64,000 bases of DNA. It comes from Rhizobiales bacterium Ga0077525 (GTDB taxonomy: Bacteria; Pseudomonadota; Alphaproteobacteria; Rhizobiales; Xanthobacteraceae). Position 1 is the stretch's first letter; each line of letters begins with the position of its first letter. The translations under genes and the position numbers were made by a program. Location: positions 124,001 to 188,000 of the forward strand of contig LNDS01000027.1 in assembly GCA_001464835.1 (NCBI GenBank), given 5' to 3'. The notes beneath the pieces are model-generated. The model saw only the letters and a program-made list of their open reading frames with translations, was not told the DNA's origin and did not search any database. Positions 1-9,806 of the stretch are shown here, one piece after another.

Positions 1-6
1 AGTATC

Positions 7-1029
7 GTGAAACACTGGACCGCAATCGTCGCCGCCGGCTTCGTCGCCGCCGCAGCTCTCGTTCCGGCCAACGCCGCCGACATCTCGGGTGCCGGCGCCA
101 CCTTCCCCTATCCGATTTACGCCAAGTGGGCCGACGCCTACAAAAAGGAAACCGGCATCGGGCTGAACTATCAGTCGATCGGTTCCGGCGGCGGCATCAA
201 ACAAATTCAGAACAAGACCGTGACCTTCGGCGCCAGCGACGCGCCGCTCAAGGGCGCAGATCTCGAAAAGTGGGGCCTCGTTCAGTTCCCGATGGTGATG
301 GGCGGCATCGTGCCAGTCGTCAATCTCGAGGGCATCAAGCCGGGCGAACTGACGCTGGACGGAACGACGCTTGCCAAGATCTTCCTCGGCGAGATCAAGA
401 AGTGGAACGACCCGGCCATCGCCAAGCTCAACGCCAGCGCCAAGCTGCCAGATCAGGCGATCGCCATCGTGCACCGCTCGGACGGGTCGGGCACCACCTA
501 CAACTTCGTCTACTACCTCTCGGAAATCAGTCCGGACTTCAAGTCGAAGGTCGGCGTCAACACGTCCGTTCAGTGGCCGGCCGGCATCGGCGCCAAGGGC
601 AACGAAGGCGTCGCCAACAACGTCGCCAACACCAAAGGTTCGATCGGCTACGTCGAATACGCATACGCTTTGCAGAACAAGCTGACTCACACCAAGATGA
701 TCAACAAGGCCGGCAAGGCCGTCGAGCCGACCTCGGAAGCGTTTCAGGCTGCCGCCGCCAATGCCGACTGGAAGTCGCAGCCCGGCTATGGCGTCATTCT
801 CGCCAACCAGCCCGGTGACCAGTCGTGGCCGATGACCGCCGCGACCTGGATCCTCATGTACAAGAAGCCGGTCGATCCGGCCGCCAGCGCTTCGGCCCTC
901 AAGTTCTTCGACTGGGCCTACACGAAAGGCGACAAGATGGCTGAGGAACTGCACTACGTTCCGATGCCGGAAAAGGTCGTCAAGGACGTCGAGGCTTACT
1001 GGAAGTCCGAAGTCGCGGTGTCGATGTAA
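7..1029 (+). CDS. pstS: Phosphate ABC transporter periplasmic binding protein PstS
   Basis: Captures inorganic phosphate in the periplasm for the PstCAB importer. The 340-residue product opens with a signal peptide that probably ends at the ANA-ADIS junction near residue 24. The mature protein starts with the PstS hallmark [14 protein letters not shown] and carries the phosphate-contact stretch [12 protein letters not shown] near residue 157. Length equals the family norm. The start is a GTG only 7 bases into the window, so the promoter, any Pho box and a possible upstream phoR are not visible. It is the first visible gene of pstSCAB-phoU-phoB. Assignment is secure; only the exact start is open. 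Confidence 0.96.
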   Translation: MKHWTAIVAAGFVAAAALVPANAADISGAGATFPYPIYAKWADAYKKETGIGLNYQSIGSGGGIKQIQNKTVTFGASDAPLKGADLEKWGLVQFPMVMGGIVPVVNLEGIKPGELTLDGTTLAKIFLGEIKKWNDPAIAKLNASAKLPDQAIAIVHRSDGSGTTYNFVYYLSEISPDFKSKVGVNTSVQWPAGIGAKGNEGVANNVANTKGSIGYVEYAYALQNKLTHTKMINKAGKAVEPTSEAFQAAAANADWKSQPGYGVILANQPGDQSWPMTAATWILMYKKPVDPAASASALKFFDWAYTKGDKMAEELHYVPMPEKVVKDVEAYWKSEVAVSM

Positions 1030-1041
1030 TCGCACAACGGC

Positions 1042-1077
1042 AAGGGTGCTGGGTTTCACACAAAACCCGGCGCCCTT
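1042..1077 (+). terminator. Intra-operon hairpin between pstS and pstC
   Basis: A 15-base arm AAGGGTGCTGGGTTT at 1042-1056 pairs with AAACCCGGCGCCCTT at 1063-1077 around a 6-base loop, with two G-T wobbles. It is followed by TCC and a short ACTTTT tract. Such hairpins between a binding-protein gene and its permease genes commonly lower downstream expression or protect the 3' end of the upstream message, which would keep PstS more abundant than PstCAB. The weak T tract suggests attenuation, not full termination. Confidence 0.55.
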
Positions 1078-1215
1078 TCCACTTTTGCACCCGGTATCCA
1101 CCGGCGTCCATTTGCGCCTTGTCTTGCAGCCGCGAGGCCGCTTGAGTAGCTCCCCTAAAGCGCCACAGCGCCGGCCGGCGCATCGCCAACAGGCGATTGG
1201 CCCAGGGAGAGCTTG

Positions 1216-2238
1216 ATGAATTCTTCGGGGGAGCGACCTGTGGTTGATGTGGCGTTTCAGGGCGGCGGCGCCATTTCGGCGGCCGAAAAAGGCGACCGCG
1301 CCAAGATCCTCAAGCGCTTGCGCTTCGGCGATAACGCCTTCCGCCATGTCACCCGCGCCGCAGCGATCGCCGTTCTGATTATCCTCAGCGGCATCATCTT
1401 CTCGCTGGTCTACGGCGCGATGCCGGCCATGCAGAAATTCGGCATTACCTTTCTGTTCGACGAAAGCTGGAACCCGGTGACCGAAAGGTTCGGCGCCATC
1501 GCGCCGATCTACGGCACGGTCCTCACCTCGCTGATCGCCATGCTGATCGCGGTCCCGATCGGCCTGTTCATTGCCCTGTTCCTCACCGAACTGTGCCCGA
1601 TGTGGCTGCGCCGTCCGATCGGCATCGCCGTCGAACTGCTCGCCGGCATTCCCTCGATCATCTACGGCATCTGGGGCCTGTTCGTGTTCGCGCCGTTCCT
1701 GCAGCAACACGTCCAGCCGTTCCTGATCTCGCTGTTCGGCAACGTGCCGGTGCTGTCCAATCTGTTCGCCGGCCCGCCCTACGGCATCGGCATTCTCACC
1801 GCCGGTCTGATCCTGGCGATCATGGTGCTGCCCTTCATAACCTCGATCTCGCGCGACGTGTTCGAAGCGGTGCCGCCGATGCTGAAAGAGAGCGCCTACG
1901 GCCTCGGCTGCACCACCTGGGAAGTCGCGCGCTATGTCGTGCTGCCGTTCACCCGCGTCGGCGTCATCGGCGGCGTCATGCTGGCGCTCGGCCGCGCGCT
2001 CGGCGAAACCATGGCGGTCACTTTCGTCATCGGCAACGCGCACCGCATCTCCGGGTCGATCCTGGCGCCGGGCACCACGATCTCGGCAACCATCGCCAAT
2101 GAATTCACCGAAGCCGTCGGCGACATCTACACCTCGTCGCTGATCCTGCTCGGCCTCATCCTGTTCGTCATCACCTTCATCGTGCTGGCTTTCGCGCGAT
2201 TGATGCTGATGCGGCTCAACGCCCGGCTGGGGAAGTGA
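1216..2238 (+). CDS. pstC: Phosphate ABC transporter permease PstC
   Basis: Inner-membrane permease of the high-affinity phosphate importer; pairs with PstA and is driven by PstB. It has a hydrophilic N-terminal tail of about 50 residues, then several hydrophobic helices and the permease EAA-type loop [22 protein letters not shown] split over residues around 220-240, which contacts the ATPase. The ATG at 1216 is chosen over the adjacent in-frame TTG at 1213 because AGGGAGA lies 5 bases before it. It lies 186 bases after pstS, and its stop is followed almost at once by pstA, indicating one transcript. Confidence 0.95.
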   Translation: MNSSGERPVVDVAFQGGGAISAAEKGDRAKILKRLRFGDNAFRHVTRAAAIAVLIILSGIIFSLVYGAMPAMQKFGITFLFDESWNPVTERFGAIAPIYGTVLTSLIAMLIAVPIGLFIALFLTELCPMWLRRPIGIAVELLAGIPSIIYGIWGLFVFAPFLQQHVQPFLISLFGNVPVLSNLFAGPPYGIGILTAGLILAIMVLPFITSISRDVFEAVPPMLKESAYGLGCTTWEVARYVVLPFTRVGVIGGVMLALGRALGETMAVTFVIGNAHRISGSILAPGTTISATIANEFTEAVGDIYTSSLILLGLILFVITFIVLAFARLMLMRLNARLGK

Positions 2239-2240
2239 CC

Positions 2241-3107
2241 ATGGCAACGCTTGCATCCGGCGCCTCTTCGCCGCTCTACGCCAAACGACGCCGCAAGAAC
2301 GCCGTCGCCATGACGCTGGCTTATCTCGCCACCGGGTTCGGCCTGACCTGGCTGGCGCTGATCCTCGGCGTCCTGTTCTACGAAGGCTTCTCCGGCCTGT
2401 CGTGGCGGGTGTTCAGCGAAATGACGCCGCCGCCCGGCGCGTCCGGCGGCCTGCTCAACCCGATCATCGGCAGCTTGGTGATGACGTTCCTCGCCGTGCT
2501 GATGGGCACGCCGCTCGGCATTCTCGCCGGCACCTATCTCGCCGAATATGGCCGCTACGACAAACTGTCGTCGGTGGTGCGCTTCATCAACGACATCCTG
2601 TTGAGTGCACCGTCGATCGTCATTGGCCTGTTCATTTACGAACTCATGGTGGCGCAAATGGGCCACTTCTCCGGCTGGGCCGGCGCCGTGGCGCTCGCCG
2701 TCATCGTCGTGCCGGTCGTGGTGCGTACTACCGAGGACATGCTGACGCTCGTCCCCGATACGCTGCGCGAGGCCGCCGCTTCGGTTGGCCTGCCGCGCTC
2801 CTTGATGATCCAGAAAGTGGCCTACCGCGCCGCCCGAGCCGGCATGATCACCGGCGTGCTTTTGGCGATCGCGCGCATTTCCGGTGAGACCGCGCCGCTG
2901 CTGTTTACCGCGCTCAACAACCAGTTCTGGACCAACGACATGAATGCGCCGGTGGCCAGCCTGCCCGTTGTCATCTTCCAGTTCGCGCTCAGCCCGTACA
3001 AGGACTGGCAGGAACTGGCCTGGACCGGCGCCCTGATCATTACCATGGCGGTGCTAGCGCTCAGCATCACCGCGCGATTCCTCGGTGGAGAGAGAAAGAA
3101 GTCATGA
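2241..3107 (+). CDS. pstA: Phosphate ABC transporter permease PstA
   Basis: Second membrane subunit of the Pst phosphate importer, 288 residues from the ATG at 2241. It has five to six hydrophobic segments, the conserved [11 protein letters not shown] region near residue 128, and an EAA-type loop [15 protein letters not shown] near residue 175 that docks on PstB. A GTG at 2235 overlapping the pstC stop is an alternative start; the ATG is preferred because GGGGAAG lies just upstream. The stop overlaps the pstB start in an ATGA tetranucleotide, which implies translational coupling. Confidence 0.95.
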   Translation: MATLASGASSPLYAKRRRKNAVAMTLAYLATGFGLTWLALILGVLFYEGFSGLSWRVFSEMTPPPGASGGLLNPIIGSLVMTFLAVLMGTPLGILAGTYLAEYGRYDKLSSVVRFINDILLSAPSIVIGLFIYELMVAQMGHFSGWAGAVALAVIVVPVVVRTTEDMLTLVPDTLREAAASVGLPRSLMIQKVAYRAARAGMITGVLLAIARISGETAPLLFTALNNQFWTNDMNAPVASLPVVIFQFALSPYKDWQELAWTGALIITMAVLALSITARFLGGERKKS

Positions 3108-3919
3108 GTACGGCCAATTACACGGTTCCGACCGTCGCCGCCAATCCCGGCAACGCCGACAACCTCGTCGAAAAAATCACGGTCAAGAATCTTGACTTCT
3201 ATTACGGCGACAACCGCGCGCTGAAAAATATCAACGTGTCGCTGTATCACGGCCGCGTCACCGCCTTCATCGGCCCCTCGGGCTGCGGCAAGTCCACTTT
3301 GCTGCGCGTCTTGAACCGGATGTACGACCTTTATCCGAACCAGCGCGCCACCGGCACCGTCCGGCTCGACAATGACGACATTCTGGCGCCGTCGCAGGAT
3401 CTCAATCTGCTGCGCGCCAAGGTCGGCATGGTGTTTCAGAAGCCGACGCCGTTTCCGATGACGATCTACGAAAACATCGCCTTCGGCATCAGGCTCTATG
3501 AGAAATTGTCGAAGCCCGATCTCGACAACCGCGTGCAGCAGGCCTTGCAGCGCGCCGCTTTGTGGAACGAGGTCAAGGACAAGCTCGACGCCAACGGCCT
3601 GTCGCTGTCCGGCGGCCAGCAGCAGCGCCTGTGCATCGCCCGCACCGTCGCAGTGCGGCCTGAAGTCATCCTGTTCGACGAGCCGTGCTCGGCGCTCGAT
3701 CCGATCTCAACCGCCAAGATCGAGGAACTGATCGACGAGTTGAAGGAAGACTACACCATCGCCATCGTTACCCATAACATGCAGCAGGCCGCGCGTGTGT
3801 CCGACTTTACCGCCTTCATGTATCTCGGCGAACTGGTCGAGTATGGCGAGACGACGCGCATGTTCACGTCGCCAAGCGATCGCCGCACGCAGGATTACAT
3901 CACCGGTCGCTTCGGCTAA
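3104..3919 (+). CDS. pstB: Phosphate ABC transporter ATP-binding protein PstB
   Basis: Cytoplasmic ATPase that powers phosphate import through PstC and PstA. All nucleotide-binding motifs are visible: Walker [10 protein letters not shown] at residues 57-65, signature LSGGQQQR at 168-175, Walker B VILFDEP at 188-194, and the switch histidine in VTHNMQQA. The phosphate-specific [18 protein letters not shown] block is intact. At 271 residues it has the usual length plus a short unstructured N-terminal extension. The start overlaps pstA by four bases and is preceded by GGAGAGAGAAAG. Confidence 0.97.
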   Translation: MSTANYTVPTVAANPGNADNLVEKITVKNLDFYYGDNRALKNINVSLYHGRVTAFIGPSGCGKSTLLRVLNRMYDLYPNQRATGTVRLDNDDILAPSQDLNLLRAKVGMVFQKPTPFPMTIYENIAFGIRLYEKLSKPDLDNRVQQALQRAALWNEVKDKLDANGLSLSGGQQQRLCIARTVAVRPEVILFDEPCSALDPISTAKIEELIDELKEDYTIAIVTHNMQQAARVSDFTAFMYLGELVEYGETTRMFTSPSDRRTQDYITGRFG

Positions 3920-3937
3920 AAATCAGGAACAGTAGTC

Positions 3938-4651
3938 ATGAACGATCAGCACACGGCCAAGGCCTTCGACCTCGACCTTCAGGGCATCGCGCGAATGGTC
4001 GCCGAAATGGGCGGGCTGGCCGAAAAGCAGGTCGCCGATGCGATCGATGCGCTGGCCAAGCGCGACACGACTTTGGCGCAGCGCGTCACCGCCGCCGATA
4101 CGGCCATCGACGCCTTGCAGCGCGAGATTGAGGAAAAGTCCGTGCTGACCATCGCCCGCCGCCAGCCGATGGCGGTTGACCTGCGCGACATCGTCGGCGC
4201 GCTGCGGCTCGCCAACGATCTCGAGCGTATCGGCGATCTCGCCAAGAACATCGCCAAGCGAGTCATCGCGCTCAACGCCGAATTCCCGCCGCCGAAACTG
4301 ATCCGCGGCGTCGAGCACATGACCGATCTGGTGCTCCAGCAATTGAAGGCGGTGCTCGATGCCTATGCCCGCCGCGACGACAACAAGGCCATGGCGGTGT
4401 GGCGCGGCGACGAGGAAATCGACGCGGTCTGCACCTCGGTGTTCCGCGAACTTCTGACCTACATGATGGAAGACCCGCGCAACATCACCTTCTGCATCCA
4501 CCTGATGTTCTGCGCCAAGAACATCGAGCGCATGGGCGACCACGCCACCAACATTGCCGAGACCGTGCACTACATCATCGACGGCAATCCGATCACCGAA
4601 CGCCGGCCGAAGGGGGATACTACGACCATCCCCGTTCTGACCGGCACCTAA
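3938..4651 (+). CDS. phoU: Phosphate signalling protein PhoU
   Basis: Links the state of the PstSCAB transporter to the PhoR/PhoB two-component system and represses the Pho regulon when phosphate is plentiful. The 237-residue protein shows the two PhoU repeats of three-helix bundles, each with the metal-binding E/D-x-x-x-D signature: DLERIGDLAKNIAKR near residue 90 and NIERMGDHATNIAE near residue 195. It lies 18 bases after pstB and 13 bases before phoB, the usual order in rhizobia. Confidence 0.95.
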   Translation: MNDQHTAKAFDLDLQGIARMVAEMGGLAEKQVADAIDALAKRDTTLAQRVTAADTAIDALQREIEEKSVLTIARRQPMAVDLRDIVGALRLANDLERIGDLAKNIAKRVIALNAEFPPPKLIRGVEHMTDLVLQQLKAVLDAYARRDDNKAMAVWRGDEEIDAVCTSVFRELLTYMMEDPRNITFCIHLMFCAKNIERMGDHATNIAETVHYIIDGNPITERRPKGDTTTIPVLTGT

Positions 4652-4664
4652 AGAGCCAAAAAAA

Positions 4665-5366
4665 ATGAGCGCGCGCATTCTGATCGTCGAGGACGAAGAG
4701 CCGCTCACCATGCTGCTGCGCTATAACCTTGAGGCCGAAGGCTACGAGGTGGAAAGCGCGGCGCGCGGCGACGATGCCGACGCCAAGCTGAAAGAGAACA
4801 TCCCCGATCTGGTGGTGCTCGACTGGATGTTGCCCGGCCTGTCCGGCATCGAACTGTGCCGCCGCCTGCGCGCGCGCCCGGAAACCCGGCAGCTGCCGAT
4901 CATCATGCTGACCGCGCGCGGCGAGGAAAGCGAAAAGGTGAGGGGCCTGGCCACCGGCGCCGACGATTACATCGTCAAGCCGTTCTCGGTGCCCGAGCTA
5001 TTGGCGCGCGTGCGCGCGCTGCTGCGCCGCGCCAGCCCGGAACGCGTCGCCAATGTTCTCAACATCGGCGACATCGAACTCGACCGCGAGAAGAAGCGCG
5101 TGTCGCGCAACGGCCGCGCCGTCGAACTTGGGCCGACCGAATACCGGCTGCTGGAATTCCTGATGGAGCGGCCGGGCCGGGTGTTCTCGCGCGAGCAGTT
5201 GCTTGACGGCGTCTGGGGCTCGGACATCTACATCGACGAGCGCACGGTAGACGTTCACGTCGGCCGCCTGCGCAAGGCGATCAAGAAGGGCCAGGAGCCC
5301 GACCCGATCCGCACCGTCCGCGGCGCCGGCTATTCGCTCGACGACCGCTTCGGCCGCGCGAGCTGA
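4665..5366 (+). CDS. phoB: Phosphate regulon response regulator PhoB
   Basis: OmpR-family response regulator that activates pst and other Pho genes after phosphorylation by PhoR. The receiver domain (residues 1-120) has the acidic pocket VEDEE, phosphoacceptor Asp53 in VVLDWMLPG, and the conserved Lys in IVKPFS. The C-terminal winged-helix DNA-binding domain (about 130-228) contains the transactivation loop and recognition helix region DERTVDVHVGRLRKAI, typical of PhoB. Length 233 residues fits. No phoR lies downstream; the next gene is on the opposite strand, so phoR is probably upstream of the window. Confidence 0.95.
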   Translation: MSARILIVEDEEPLTMLLRYNLEAEGYEVESAARGDDADAKLKENIPDLVVLDWMLPGLSGIELCRRLRARPETRQLPIIMLTARGEESEKVRGLATGADDYIVKPFSVPELLARVRALLRRASPERVANVLNIGDIELDREKKRVSRNGRAVELGPTEYRLLEFLMERPGRVFSREQLLDGVWGSDIYIDERTVDVHVGRLRKAIKKGQEPDPIRTVRGAGYSLDDRFGRAS

Positions 5367-5441
5367 ACGGTCAGCCTTTCATATCCGTCTCCACCCAATT
5401 CAGGCGAACCCGAGTTGGGTGCAGGGCAGGTAAGCAAGAAC

Positions 5442-5470
5442 AAAAAAAGCCGGAGGTTTCCCCCCGGCTT
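5442..5470 (-). terminator. Rho-independent terminator of gcrA
   Basis: Read on the minus strand, AAGCCGG (5470-5464) pairs with CCGGCTT (5453-5447) around a 10-base loop and is followed by a run of T residues (5448-5442). It lies 24 bases beyond the gcrA stop codon. On the plus strand the hairpin would be preceded, not followed, by the homopolymer, so it serves gcrA and not phoB. Confidence 0.8.
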
Positions 5471-5493
5471 CATCACTCCCACCCGCAAAAACC

Positions 5494-5985
5494 CTAGCTG
5501 CGGAACGGCGGCCGGCTGACGCGACGGCGATCGGAGGCCGGCTGGAACGCGACCCGGCAGTGGAACGTGCAATAGGGCTTGTCGTCGGCATTGGTGCCGC
5601 CGCAGAAAAAGAAATCCGGCGTCGACGGGTCGCCGACCGGCCAGTGGCAGGTCTTCTCGCTGAGCTGGAGCAGCGACTTGCGCTGCTCCATCGGGATTTC
5701 GAGCATTTCCGGCTCGGCCTCGACCTCATAGTCGTAAGCCAGCGCCGTGTTGCCGCGCACCTGCGGCCGCTGCACCCGGATCATGTGACCGGACGAGCGC
5801 GCCTTGCGCGGGCGCGGTGCGTTGGAGGAGGGGCTTTTGGCCCGGCCGGACAGGCCGAGGCGGTGAACCTTGCCGATCACGGCATTGCGGGTGATGCCGC
5901 CCAATTCGGCGGCGATCTGGCTGGCGGACAGGCCGTCCGACCATAATTTCTTCAGGAGTTCGACCCTCTCGTCGGTCCAGCTCAT
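5494..5985 (-). CDS. gcrA: Cell cycle regulator GcrA
   Basis: Alphaproteobacterial master regulator that binds sigma70-RNA polymerase and activates promoters carrying methylated GANTC sites. The 163-residue product starts with the highly conserved MSWTDERVELLKKLWSDG and a helix-turn-helix (SASQIAAELGGITRNAVIGK, about residues 16-35), followed by a basic linker and a cysteine-containing C-terminal sigma-binding region (EKTCHWPVGDP and CTFHCRVAF). A longer in-frame reading up to 6114 exists, but the ATG at 5985 matches the family start and has GGAG about 10 bases upstream. The gene is monocistronic and has its own terminator. Confidence 0.95.
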   Translation of the reverse strand: MSWTDERVELLKKLWSDGLSASQIAAELGGITRNAVIGKVHRLGLSGRAKSPSSNAPRPRKARSSGHMIRVQRPQVRGNTALAYDYEVEAEPEMLEIPMEQRKSLLQLSEKTCHWPVGDPSTPDFFFCGGTNADDKPYCTFHCRVAFQPASDRRRVSRPPFRS

Positions 5986-6447
5986 TTTGGGCGTCTCCGC
6001 GGCAGTTTTACTGCCTTTGGTGGAATCCATCCCCGGCGCCTGGCGCGGGTTTTCCGCGCCTGAACGTGTACGCTTCAGGAATGAACCAGATTTCGGTGGC
6101 GATACGCACGACATGTCGTAGCGCCTGACCGAAAAACTACACTATGGGTTGACTCGCCCGCAAGCATTTGCAACCGGCAAAAACCCATCTACCAACAGGT
6201 TTTCCTTTAGAATCCGCACTTACGGCGAATTTGAGTCGGCGAATCGCTGTGGACAGAAACCGGCAAGAGCGGGCTACCGCCGGCGGCGCCCCAAAAAAGC
6301 GGCAAAAAAGCCGCCGCCAGGCGCGGTTGACAGGCCAAGGTCCGCCAATAGAATGCTCAAAGTGCCGCCCGGAGAGGCGGCACGTTTCATTTCGGACGCA
6401 TGATCAGATTATGCATGGGCCGAAAAGCTCGATGAAAGAAGCCGGCC
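5986..6447. promoter_or_regulatory. gcrA-argD divergent intergenic region with four GANTC sites
   Basis: This 462-base stretch between divergent gcrA and argD holds no convincing gene. Four GANTC motifs, the target of the CcrM adenine methyltransferase, occur within 95 bases: GACTC at 6151, GAATC at 6210, GAGTC at 6233 and GAATC at 6241. They lie 166-260 bases upstream of the gcrA start. GANTC clusters mark cell-cycle promoters in Caulobacter and relatives, so this is a plausible methylation-sensitive control region for gcrA. The promoter core elements themselves cannot be placed with certainty. Confidence 0.55.
6362..6383. repeat. Perfect 8-bp stem-loop upstream of argD
   Basis: GTGCCGCC (6362-6369) and GGCGGCAC (6376-6383) form a perfect stem around the loop CGGAGA, followed by GTTTCATTTC. 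It lies 64 bases before the argD start, so it would sit in the argD leader if transcription begins upstream. It could be a weak terminator or a leader structure. I recognise no known riboswitch class in it. Confidence 0.5.
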
Positions 6448-7662
6448 GTGAGCTCGCATTTGTTGCCGACCTATTCCCGTGTCGACCTCGCATTCGAGCG
6501 GGGCGAGGGCGTCTGGCTGTTCACGGCTGAGGGCAAGCGCTACCTCGACTTCACCTCCGGCGTCGCCGTGAATGCCCTGGGCCATGCCCATCCGCATATG
6601 GTCGCGGCGCTCGTCGCGCAGGCGCAGAAGCTCTGGCACACGTCCAATCTCTACCGGATCCCGGAAGGCGAGAAGCTCGCCGCGCGGCTGTGCGAGGCGA
6701 GTTTCGCTGACTTTGTGTTCTTCCAGAACTCGGGCACCGAGGCGATGGAATGCGCGATCAAGATGGCGCGCAAATATCAGTCCGCCTCCGGCAAGCCCGA
6801 GCGCAACCGCATCGTCACTTTCGAAGGTGCGTTCCACGGCCGGACGTTGGCCGCGCTCGCGGCCACCGGGAACAAGAAATATCTCGACGGCTTCGGCCCG
6901 GCCATGCCCGGCTTCGATCAGGTCGCTTTCGGCGATATCGACGTGGTCAAGAAGGCGGTCACGGCGGAAACCGCGGCCATCATCATCGAGCCGGTGATGG
7001 GCGAGGGCGGCGTGCGCGTCGTTCCGCACACCTTCCTTCGCGCGCTGCGCAAGATTTGCGACGATAACGGCCTGCTGCTGATCTTCGACGAAGTGCAGAC
7101 CGGCGTCGGCCGCACCGGCGACCTGTTCGCCTATCAGCACACTGGCGTTGAGCCGGATATCATGGCGCTGGCCAAGGCGCTCGGTGGCGGCTTCCCGATC
7201 GGCGCGTGCCTTGCCACCACGGAAGCGGGCAAGGGCATGACCGCAGGCACGCATGGTTCGACCTTCGGCGGCAATCAGCTCGCCATGGCGGCGGCCAACG
7301 CGGTGCTCGATGTCGTCACCGCCAAGGGTTTCCTCGACAAGGTGCGGCAGAACGGCCTGCTGATGAAGCAGCGCCTCGCCGAGTTGAAGGACCGCCATTC
7401 CTCGGTGATCGCCGAAGTGCGCGGCGAGGGCCTGTTGATCGGCCTGCGCATGGTGCCGCCGGCGGCCGAGATGGTCGACGAACTGCGCAACGAGGAAATG
7501 ATCACTGTCGCCGCCGGCGACAATGTGGTGCGGCTGCTGCCGCCCTTGATCATCAACGAGGCCGAAATCGCCGAGGCGATCGCCCGCATCGACCGCGCCT
7601 GCATTGCGCTGGAGAAAGCGCATCCGCGCCAAGATCAAGCCACCAAACAAGGGGCGGCGTGA
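6448..7662 (+). CDS. argD: Acetylornithine aminotransferase
   Basis: PLP-dependent class III aminotransferase converting N-acetylglutamate semialdehyde to N-acetylornithine in arginine synthesis; relatives also act on the succinyl-diaminopimelate step of lysine synthesis. The 404-residue product has [17 protein letters not shown] near residue 94, the Asp of [14 protein letters not shown] at about 214, and the PLP lysine at position 243 in [11 protein letters not shown]. The start is GTG at 6448 with AAAGAAG just upstream. Its stop overlaps the argF start by one base (TGATG), so the two are translated together. Confidence 0.94.
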   Translation: MSSHLLPTYSRVDLAFERGEGVWLFTAEGKRYLDFTSGVAVNALGHAHPHMVAALVAQAQKLWHTSNLYRIPEGEKLAARLCEASFADFVFFQNSGTEAMECAIKMARKYQSASGKPERNRIVTFEGAFHGRTLAALAATGNKKYLDGFGPAMPGFDQVAFGDIDVVKKAVTAETAAIIIEPVMGEGGVRVVPHTFLRALRKICDDNGLLLIFDEVQTGVGRTGDLFAYQHTGVEPDIMALAKALGGGFPIGACLATTEAGKGMTAGTHGSTFGGNQLAMAAANAVLDVVTAKGFLDKVRQNGLLMKQRLAELKDRHSSVIAEVRGEGLLIGLRMVPPAAEMVDELRNEEMITVAAGDNVVRLLPPLIINEAEIAEAIARIDRACIALEKAHPRQDQATKQGAA

Positions 7663-8585
7663 TGGCTGACGTCCGCCACTTTCTCGACCTGACCGATATC
7701 CCCAGGCCCGTGCTCAATGGCATCATCGCCAATAGCCGGACCATGAAGACGGCGCGCAAGCGTGGCGAACTGTCGGCGCCGCTCGCCGGCAAGACCTTGG
7801 CGATGATCTTCGACAAGCCCTCGACCCGCACCCGCGTCTCCTTCGATGTCGGTATGCGCCAGTTGGGTGGTGAGGCCATCATGCTGACCGCGCAGGAAAT
7901 GCAGCTCGGCCGCGGCGAGACCCTGGCCGACACCGCGCGCGTCCTGTCGCGCTTTGTCGATGCCATCATGATCCGTACCCTCGATCACGAGTCGGTCGCC
8001 GAAATCGCGCGTTACGCGACAGTGCCGGTGATCAATGGCCTGACGCGGCGGTCGCATCCGTGTCAGGTCTTGGCCGACGTCATGACCTATGAAGAGCATC
8101 GCGGCTCGATCAAGGGCCGCAAGATCGCCTGGACCGGCGACGCCAACAACGTGTTGGCCTCGCTGGCGCATGCGGCCGAGCGGTTCGAATTCGAATTGCA
8201 GATCGCCACGCCGTCCGAGTTGAAGCCGAAGAAGTGGTTGATGGACTGGATCAAGTCCTCTGGCGCCGCGATCAAGTGCACCGACGATCCGGAAGCGGCC
8301 GTGAAGGGCGCCGATTGCGTCTTCACCGACACCTGGGTGTCGATGGGCGACCGCGACGGCAAGCACCGCCACAACGTGCTCAAGCGCTATCAGGTCAATT
8401 CAAGCCTGATGTCGAAAGCCAAGCCGGACGCTTTGTTCATGCATTGCCTCCCCGCCCATCGCGGCGAGGAAGTCACCGACGAGGTGATCGACGGTCCGCA
8501 GTCGGTGGTGTTCGACGAGGCGGAAAACCGCCTGCACGCCCAAAAGGGCCTGCTGGCCTGGTGCCTGCACGCGGACGGCGTTTAG
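7662..8585 (+). CDS. argF: Ornithine carbamoyltransferase
   Basis: Condenses ornithine with carbamoyl phosphate to citrulline in arginine synthesis. The 307-residue protein carries the carbamoyl-phosphate motif STRTR at residues 54-58, HPCQVLAD near residue 130, and the ornithine-side motif [12 protein letters not shown] near residue 262. The start is the ATG overlapping the argD stop; a longer in-frame reading inside argD is ignored because the product begins where the family begins. The argD-argF-hslO order suggests one operon, although a palindromic repeat separates argF from hslO. Confidence 0.95.
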   Translation: MADVRHFLDLTDIPRPVLNGIIANSRTMKTARKRGELSAPLAGKTLAMIFDKPSTRTRVSFDVGMRQLGGEAIMLTAQEMQLGRGETLADTARVLSRFVDAIMIRTLDHESVAEIARYATVPVINGLTRRSHPCQVLADVMTYEEHRGSIKGRKIAWTGDANNVLASLAHAAERFEFELQIATPSELKPKKWLMDWIKSSGAAIKCTDDPEAAVKGADCVFTDTWVSMGDRDGKHRHNVLKRYQVNSSLMSKAKPDALFMHCLPAHRGEEVTDEVIDGPQSVVFDEAENRLHAQKGLLAWCLHADGV

Positions 8586-8596
8586 CCGCCCGGCCT

Positions 8597-8684
8597 TATC
8601 CTGAGGAGCGCACCGTTAGGTGCGCGTCTCGAAGGACCAGGCCGCTCCTTCGAGACGCGGCCAAGTGGCCGCTCCTCAGGATGA
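8597..8684. repeat. Nested palindromic intergenic repeat between argF and hslO
   Basis: Outer arms TATCCTGAGGAGCG (8597-8610) and CGCTCCTCAGGATGA (8670-8684), and inner arms GCGTCTCGAAGGA and TCCTTCGAGACGC (about 8623-8658), form a long nested inverted repeat. Elements with CTCCTCAGGATGAGG and CCTTCGAGACGC cores are very common between genes in Bradyrhizobium-like genomes. It is non-coding and could fold in the transcript and separate argF from hslO expression. Confidence 0.8.
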
Positions 8685-8736
8685 GGCCGAGAGGCGAGGG
8701 ACTCGCCTTTTCGCGATAGCAAACTACATAAGCCGA

Positions 8737-9759
8737 ATGATCGAACCCAGCATGACCTCACCCGACATCTCCATCCCGACCCGTGCGCCGGCGCCGACCA
8801 GCCCCGACGATACGGTATTGCCATTCGAGGTGGCCTCGCTCGATTTGCGCGGCCGCGTTGTCCGGCTCGGGCCGGTGGTCGATGAAATCCTCGCCAAGCA
8901 CGCCTATCCGGAGCCGGTGGCCAAGCTGCTCGGCGAAGCCATTGTGCTCACCGTCATGCTCGGCTCGGCCTTGAAGATGGAAGGCCGCTTCATCCTGCAA
9001 ACCCAGACCGACGGTCCGGTCGGCCTGCTGGTGGTGGATTACACCACGCCCGGCAAAGTGCGCGCCTGCGCCCGCTTCAGCAAAGAGGGTGTTGACGCCG
9101 CCGTCGCCGCCGGCAACGCCGACGCCGGATCGATGCTTGGCAAGGGCCATCTGGCGATGACCATCGACCAGGGCGCCGCCACGTCGCGTTACCAGGGCCT
9201 GGTCGCGCTCGACGGCGGCTCGCTGGAAGACGCCGCGCATGAATACTTCCTGCGCTCCGAGCAGATCCCGACCCGCGTGCGTCTCGCCGTAGCCGAAGAA
9301 CTGGTGCCCGGCGGCCAGAAGCGCTGGCGGGCCGGCGGCATCATGTTGCAGTTCCTGCCGAAGTCGGCGGAGCGCGCGCGCATGGACCTCGATCCCGGCG
9401 ATGCGCCGGACGGCGTCGAGATCGCCGCCGCGCCGGAGGACGATGCCTGGGTGCAGGGCCGCGCGCTGCTGGAAACGGTCGAGGACCTCGAGTTGATCGA
9501 TCCCGAAGTGTCGAGCGAGCGGCTCGCCTACCGGCTGTTTCATGAACCGGGCGTGCGCGTGTTCAAGAGCGCGGATGTGCTGGCCGAGTGCTCGTGCTCG
9601 CGCGACACGGTCGAGGCCATGCTGCGCAGCTTCTCGCAGGACGACCGCGATCATATGGTCGAGGACGGCAGGATTTCGGTGACCTGCGAGTTTTGCAGCT
9701 CGACCTATGTCTTCGCGCCGGGCGAAACAGACCCGAAGCCGGAAAGCGCGGGGGATTAA
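8737..9759 (+). CDS. hslO: Redox-regulated molecular chaperone Hsp33
   Basis: Holdase chaperone activated by oxidation in the cytoplasm. The C-terminal redox switch is complete: Cys285-x-Cys287 (ECSCSRD) and Cys317-x-x-Cys320 (CEFCS), the zinc-binding pattern of the family, with 29 residues between the pairs. The N-terminal body begins near VLPFEVASLDLRGRVVRLG. ATG codons at 8737 and 8752 are both possible starts; 8737 gives 340 residues and neither has a strong ribosome binding site. A longer reading upstream would run into the palindromic repeat and is rejected. Confidence 0.93.
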   Translation: MIEPSMTSPDISIPTRAPAPTSPDDTVLPFEVASLDLRGRVVRLGPVVDEILAKHAYPEPVAKLLGEAIVLTVMLGSALKMEGRFILQTQTDGPVGLLVVDYTTPGKVRACARFSKEGVDAAVAAGNADAGSMLGKGHLAMTIDQGAATSRYQGLVALDGGSLEDAAHEYFLRSEQIPTRVRLAVAEELVPGGQKRWRAGGIMLQFLPKSAERARMDLDPGDAPDGVEIAAAPEDDAWVQGRALLETVEDLELIDPEVSSERLAYRLFHEPGVRVFKSADVLAECSCSRDTVEAMLRSFSQDDRDHMVEDGRISVTCEFCSSTYVFAPGETDPKPESAGD

Positions 9760-9806
9760 CCGTCCTGCCTTATTGGACTTGCGGACTCGCGGCAAATGCG
9801 GCCGGA

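Noticed and set aside
5392..5421. Terminator of phoB formed by CACCCAA and TTGGGTG.
   Set aside because: The loop is long (16 bases) and no T tract follows; the pairing may be chance.
8620..8736. N-terminal extension of Hsp33 from 8620.
   Set aside because: The added residues are encoded by the palindromic repeat and have no counterpart in Hsp33 proteins; the ATG at 8737 or 8752 is better.
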